Assembly: GCF_002858745.1 (NCBI RefSeq)
Contig: NZ_PJRO01000001.1
Coordinates: 434,001-498,000 of the forward strand
Reading direction: 5' to 3'
Origin: Mesorhizobium loti
Lineage (GTDB): Bacteria > Pseudomonadota > Alphaproteobacteria > Rhizobiales > Rhizobiaceae
DNA: 64,000 nt
The position numbers and the translations under genes are program-made. The first letter of the stretch is position 1. Each line of letters opens with the position of its first letter. Shown in pieces: positions 60,755-64,000 of the stretch. Below the pieces are notes generated by a model that saw only the letters and a program-made list of their open reading frames with translations, made no database searches and had not been told where the DNA came from.

Positions 60755-61932
60755 TGATGTCTGGCCACCGGATGACGGGAACGCGCGCCGTTGCGGCGCC
60801 GTTCCTGCTGCGGTCGATATTCCTGGCGCTTGGCCTGGCCTTGCTGCTCAGCAGCTTCGGCTGGCGGTCAGCACATGCCGAGATCATTCTGACCGACGCG
60901 GCCGGTCGCGAGATTCGGCTGGAAAAACCGGCAACGAGGATCGCAACGAACGAGAGCTTGCTCCTGCTTTCGCTGGCGCTGATCGATCCCGACCCGGCGG
61001 CGAAAATCGTGGGATGGGCCGCGCCCAGACGCCTCGACAGCGGCGTCCACGCCGCTTTTCGCAAACGATTCCCGCAGGCGATGGACATTCCCGAGGTAGG
61101 CGGCGTGCTGCCCAGCAAGAGTTCAGCCGAGGCGATCTTGAGCGCGCGGCCGGATCTCTTCGTCGTCAGCATCTGGGATCCGGGCTGGAGCGACATCGTC
61201 GAAATCCTGAAATCCGCCGGTGTCCCGACGATCTTCCTGGATAGCCCTAAGAACAGCACGCTCAGCCCCGCTGAGGTGACCGCCTTCTCGATGACATTGC
61301 TCGGCAAGGCGATCGGCCAGGATACGAAAGCCGGCGAATACGCCGGCTTTGTCAAGGAACGCTACCGTCTCATCGAAGAACGACTGAAAGGCGCAAAAGA
61401 CCGACCGAGCGTGCTGGTCGACGCCCATGCCGGCGCCGTCTGCTGTTCGTCGCCGGGCGCGAGCAACCGCATGACGGAAGCCATCGAAATGGCGGGCGGG
61501 CACAGCATCGGTGCCGACATCCCCGGCTATGACGGGCAGCTCAGCGCCGAATTCGTCCTTGGCATCGACCCCAAGGTCTATATCGCGACCGGCGGCCCAC
61601 ACCTTGCCGCGCAAGGCGGCCTGGTGGTTGGAGGCGGCGTGAGCGCGCAATCGGCCCGGGCTTCGCTACAGACGGCGATCGGTCGTGATTTCCGCGGCGA
61701 ACTGACCGCGATACGCAGTAGTCGCGCCTACGCCGTGTCACACCAGCTCTCGATCTCCGCCCTGAGTTTCCTCGTGTTCGAATGTTTCGCCAAATGGCTG
61801 CATCCGGAGCTCTTCGGCGATCTCGATCCAGATCGCACCTTGGCCGAGATCAATGAGCGCTTCATGGCCGTACCGCTCGAAGGCACGTTCTGGATCGGAT
61901 TGAAGGACCATGCCGCACCAACTCCGCAGTGA
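60754..61932 (+). CDS. Iron-siderophore ABC transporter substrate-binding protein
   Basis: 392 residues. The start overlaps the receptor stop (TAATG); other ATGs at 60748, 60757 and 60772 exist. The signal RSIFLALGLALLLSSFGWRSAHA precedes EIILTDAAGREIRLEKPATRI, a helical-backbone (class III) binding protein of the FepB/BtuF type. A CC pair in VCCSSPGASN is unusual. No FecCD permease or ATPase gene is adjacent, so import across the inner membrane depends on genes elsewhere. Confidence 0.88.
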   Translation: MMSGHRMTGTRAVAAPFLLRSIFLALGLALLLSSFGWRSAHAEIILTDAAGREIRLEKPATRIATNESLLLLSLALIDPDPAAKIVGWAAPRRLDSGVHAAFRKRFPQAMDIPEVGGVLPSKSSAEAILSARPDLFVVSIWDPGWSDIVEILKSAGVPTIFLDSPKNSTLSPAEVTAFSMTLLGKAIGQDTKAGEYAGFVKERYRLIEERLKGAKDRPSVLVDAHAGAVCCSSPGASNRMTEAIEMAGGHSIGADIPGYDGQLSAEFVLGIDPKVYIATGGPHLAAQGGLVVGGGVSAQSARASLQTAIGRDFRGELTAIRSSRAYAVSHQLSISALSFLVFECFAKWLHPELFGDLDPDRTLAEINERFMAVPLEGTFWIGLKDHAAPTPQ

Positions 61933-62007
61933 GATGCCCGGGGTTTTGAAAACACCCCCAGCACAACACGTCGAGCGCGTGACAAGCTTGAACGCAAGGC
62001 TTTGATC

Positions 62008-63078
62008 ATGATGACATTTTCTGCCCAGACCCGTGTCGCGCTGTCCGATCCCGAGGCGATCATCGCACCGGTCTGCGAACATATGCTCGAACATGGCGGC
62101 GTCGCGCGCGTGGAAGCCGGCGTCCGCATTCTCGAATTTTCCGGTGCCCGTGCGCGGTTCAGCCTGACGGATCATGAAACATTGGTAGATGTCGAGGCGA
62201 ACAGCCTGGAAAGCCTCTATTTCGTGAGGGTTGCCGTCGCCTCGCACATTCTGGAGTTCGCCGAGCCCGCGGCCCCCACCATCGTCTGGAGCGGCGACGG
62301 CAGCGAACTGGCGCGGCCACCGAATTTCCAGGTCCTGCGCATAACGGATGTGCAGGACATCACACCTCATATGCGCCGCATCACCTTTCACGGCGGCAAT
62401 GTGGCGCGCTTTGCGGGAATGAATGCGCTGCACCTCAATGTCCTGTGCCAGCATCCCGATCTGGCGGCACCACAATGGCCGACGGTCGGCAGCAACGGGT
62501 TGGCGCAATGGGAAGATCCGGCAAGACGCCCGACCTTGCGGAAATACACTGTTCGCTCGCTCGATATCGCCGCCGGCAGGCTGGACATCGATTTCGTGCT
62601 CCACGCCGATGCCGGACCTGGATCGGCGCTGGCCAAAACCGCACAGATCGGCGCCGAAATAGGCGTCATCGGCCCGGGTGGCGGCGGCCTTGCCGATGCC
62701 GATTGGTATCTCTTTGCCGGAGACGAGACTGCCCTGCCTGCCATCGCCCGCATGCTGGAACGTCTTCCCGCGCAGGCACGGGGCAAGGCTTTCATCGAAG
62801 TCGCTGACAAAAGCGAAGTCCAGCGGCTCGAATTCCAGGCTGGAATCAATGTGGCATGGCTCTATCGCAATGGTGCCGCCGCCGGCACGACGTCGCTGCT
62901 GATCGACGCCATGCGAAGCATGGTGCTTCCGGACGATGGGTCATCCATCTACGTCTGGGCCGGCTGCGAATTCGCCACGTTCCAGCAGATCCGCAGCTAT
63001 TGCCGCAACGAACTCGGTCTCAAGAAGGACGAGCACCTGGTGGTATCTTATTGGAATCGCGGCAACAGCTCCGAATAA
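62008..63078 (+). CDS. Siderophore-interacting protein with N-terminal DUF2218 domain
   Basis: 356 residues. The first 90 residues match DUF2218 (ADGVARVEA-like HGGVARVEAG, ESLYFVRVAVASHILEF). Then comes a ViuB/FAD_binding_9 domain with NFQVLRITDVQDITPHMRRI, RKYTVRSLD for the flavin phosphate, and a C-terminal SIP NAD(P)H region (WAGCEFATFQQIRSYCR). It reduces iron in the cytoplasm to free it from the siderophore. It follows the binding protein by 75 bp and completes the uptake set. Confidence 0.92.
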   Translation: MMTFSAQTRVALSDPEAIIAPVCEHMLEHGGVARVEAGVRILEFSGARARFSLTDHETLVDVEANSLESLYFVRVAVASHILEFAEPAAPTIVWSGDGSELARPPNFQVLRITDVQDITPHMRRITFHGGNVARFAGMNALHLNVLCQHPDLAAPQWPTVGSNGLAQWEDPARRPTLRKYTVRSLDIAAGRLDIDFVLHADAGPGSALAKTAQIGAEIGVIGPGGGGLADADWYLFAGDETALPAIARMLERLPAQARGKAFIEVADKSEVQRLEFQAGINVAWLYRNGAAAGTTSLLIDAMRSMVLPDDGSSIYVWAGCEFATFQQIRSYCRNELGLKKDEHLVVSYWNRGNSSE

Positions 63079-63118
63079 ATCCGGCTCATTAGCGAGAACC
63101 AGAGACCGCCCGACCAGG

Positions 63119-63541
63119 TCATTCCTCGGGGATGAATGCCGGATTGTAGACGACTTCCCAAAGATGGCCGTCCGGATCCTGGAAGTAGCCGGCATAGCCG
63201 CCCCAGAAGGTCTGTTGCGCTGGCTTCACCAGCCGTGCGCCGGCGGCGATGGCTTTTTCCATCACGGCGTCGACGTCCGCTTCAGTCGCCACGTTGTGGC
63301 CAAGCGTGAGTTCTGTCGGACTGCGCCCGGTTTTCTCGATCCCCGCATCATGGGCAATATCGGCTCGCGCAAAAAGCGCGAACTTCAGCCCGCCCTGCAG
63401 ATCGAAGAAAACGACAGCGCCATGCTCGAACTCGGTGCCGATAATGCCTTCTGTCGGCAGTCCCAGGCCGTCGCGGTAGAATTCAAGCGACGCTTCGAGA
63501 TTGTCGACGCCTAGAGTGATTACGCTGATCCTCGGTTTCAT
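63119..63541 (-). CDS. VOC (glyoxalase/bleomycin-resistance) family protein
   Basis: 140 residues from the ATG at 63541. The start RISVITLGVDNLEASLEFYR is a VOC hallmark, and FQDPDGHLWEVVYNP carries the C-terminal metal Glu. GGGAAAGG lies upstream. VOC proteins bind or isomerise small ligands; no substrate is clear. It is divergent from an AraC-type regulator that begins 207 bp away. Confidence 0.9.
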   Translation of the reverse strand: MKPRISVITLGVDNLEASLEFYRDGLGLPTEGIIGTEFEHGAVVFFDLQGGLKFALFARADIAHDAGIEKTGRSPTELTLGHNVATEADVDAVMEKAIAAGARLVKPAQQTFWGGYAGYFQDPDGHLWEVVYNPAFIPEE

Positions 63542-63747
63542 GGTCTTGACCTTTCCCAATGAACTGAATGACGGTGCCGGCGGAAGCGATGTCGGCCCTT
63601 CGTCCTCTCTGTCCCCAAACGAATGGCATTGCTTGAACATTTCGGCCAATCTCGCCGTTCGGGACTGCCAGCCGGTTGAACCTCGGCCCTACCGCGCGTA
63701 CCTGTTGCAGACGAAACCGGCCAATGTGGAAGGCCAGGGAGATCATC

Positions 63748-64000
63748 ATGCAGGCGGTGCCCGCTCAGGCAACCGGCCATTATCATGAACGTCCGGTCGC
63801 GCCTTTCCTGCGCCACTGGTTCTCAGCCGTCTGGGCTCACCAGTTGCCGGAAGCCGAAGCCCCGCCTGTCATCGTGACACCTGACGGCACGATCGATCTG
63901 CAGTGGATCGAGGGGCATTTCCGTATCGCGGGCCCTGACAAAGACCCTCAGACCGAGATGATACCGGCCGGCACCGCAGTCATCGGGTTTCGCTTCCAGC
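63748..64000 (+). CDS. AraC-type regulator, N-terminal part (runs off window)
   Basis: The frame from the ATG at 63748 (AGGGAGAT upstream) is open to the window edge, giving 84 residues. VAPFLRHWFSAVW, VTPDGTIDLQWIEG and RIAGPDKDPQTEMIPAGTAV fit the N-terminal DUF6597-type domain of AraC regulators; the DNA-binding half lies outside. It is divergent from the VOC gene and may control it. Confidence 0.7.
   Translation, partial: MQAVPAQATGHYHERPVAPFLRHWFSAVWAHQLPEAEAPPVIVTPDGTIDLQWIEGHFRIAGPDKDPQTEMIPAGTAVIGFRFQ

Noticed and set aside
1..64000. CRISPR arrays, tRNA or rRNA genes, transposases, phage genes, integrase-type att sites
   Set aside because: None was seen on reading the window; no direct-repeat/spacer array, CCA-ended cloverleaf or DDE/tyrosine recombinase motif was noticed.

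Overview
The window is high-G+C DNA densely packed with metabolic and transport genes. It looks like the chromosome of a Mesorhizobium-like rhizobial alphaproteobacterium. The support is a rhizobial-type palindromic intergenic repeat (about 29.27-29.37 kb), a TGA-N9-TCA iron box of the RirA type before a siderophore receptor, a B12-dependent ribonucleotide reductase, and many ABC uptake systems each paired with a GntR, LacI-like or AraC-type regulator. The genus is an inference; no rRNA, tRNA, IS element, phage gene or CRISPR array was seen.

Layout. 0-1.4 kb: 3' end of nrdJ. 1.5-11 kb: single genes (serine hydrolase, AsmA-like protein, amino-acid-oxidase-like flavoprotein, small exported protein, DmpA-type peptidase, acetyltransferase, orphan binding protein). 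11.2-22.7 kb: a large sugar-acid catabolic locus. A leftward run encodes a GntR regulator, an enolase-superfamily dehydratase, a second GntR regulator, an RbsB/RbsC/RbsA-type sugar transporter, an SDR and an aldose epimerase. A divergent rightward run encodes an SMP-30 lactonase, an SDR, a glucarate-dehydratase-like enzyme and a fumarylacetoacetase-fold enzyme. Together they outline uptake, oxidation, lactone opening, dehydration and cleavage or further dehydration of an unidentified sugar. 22.7-28.5 kb: M24 peptidase, then a TetR regulator divergent from a three-subunit molybdenum hydroxylase. 28.5-32.8 kb: small proteins, repeats, a DUF1127 protein, an AraC regulator and a YghU-type GST. 32.9-39.2 kb: HAD phosphatase, GT4 glycosyltransferase, glycogen-debranching-type enzyme and a membrane-anchored trehalose-6-phosphate-synthase-like enzyme. 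39.3-42 kb: MFS exporter, an ArsR-rhodanese fusion and DUF2938. 42.1-46.3 kb: amino-acid catabolism (FAD oxidase, RidA, threonine-dehydratase-like enzyme, LysR) and a decayed Lrp gene. 46.6-48.5 kb: FMN reductase and a ROK regulator. 48.7-57.3 kb: a divergent Liv-type ABC transporter locus carrying two related aldo/keto reductases, one fused to a RidA-fold domain, plus a TIGR04076 protein and a GntR regulator. 57.3-63.1 kb: siderophore uptake (AraC regulator, TonB-dependent receptor, binding protein, siderophore-interacting reductase). 63.1-64 kb: a VOC protein and the start of an AraC regulator.

The best candidate for an undescribed system is the 48.7-57.3 kb locus. Its RidA-fold domain has Asn where the canonical catalytic Arg should be, while a separate RidA at 43.4 kb keeps that Arg. 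The 11-22.7 kb sugar-acid locus is a second candidate whose substrate cannot be read from sequence alone.
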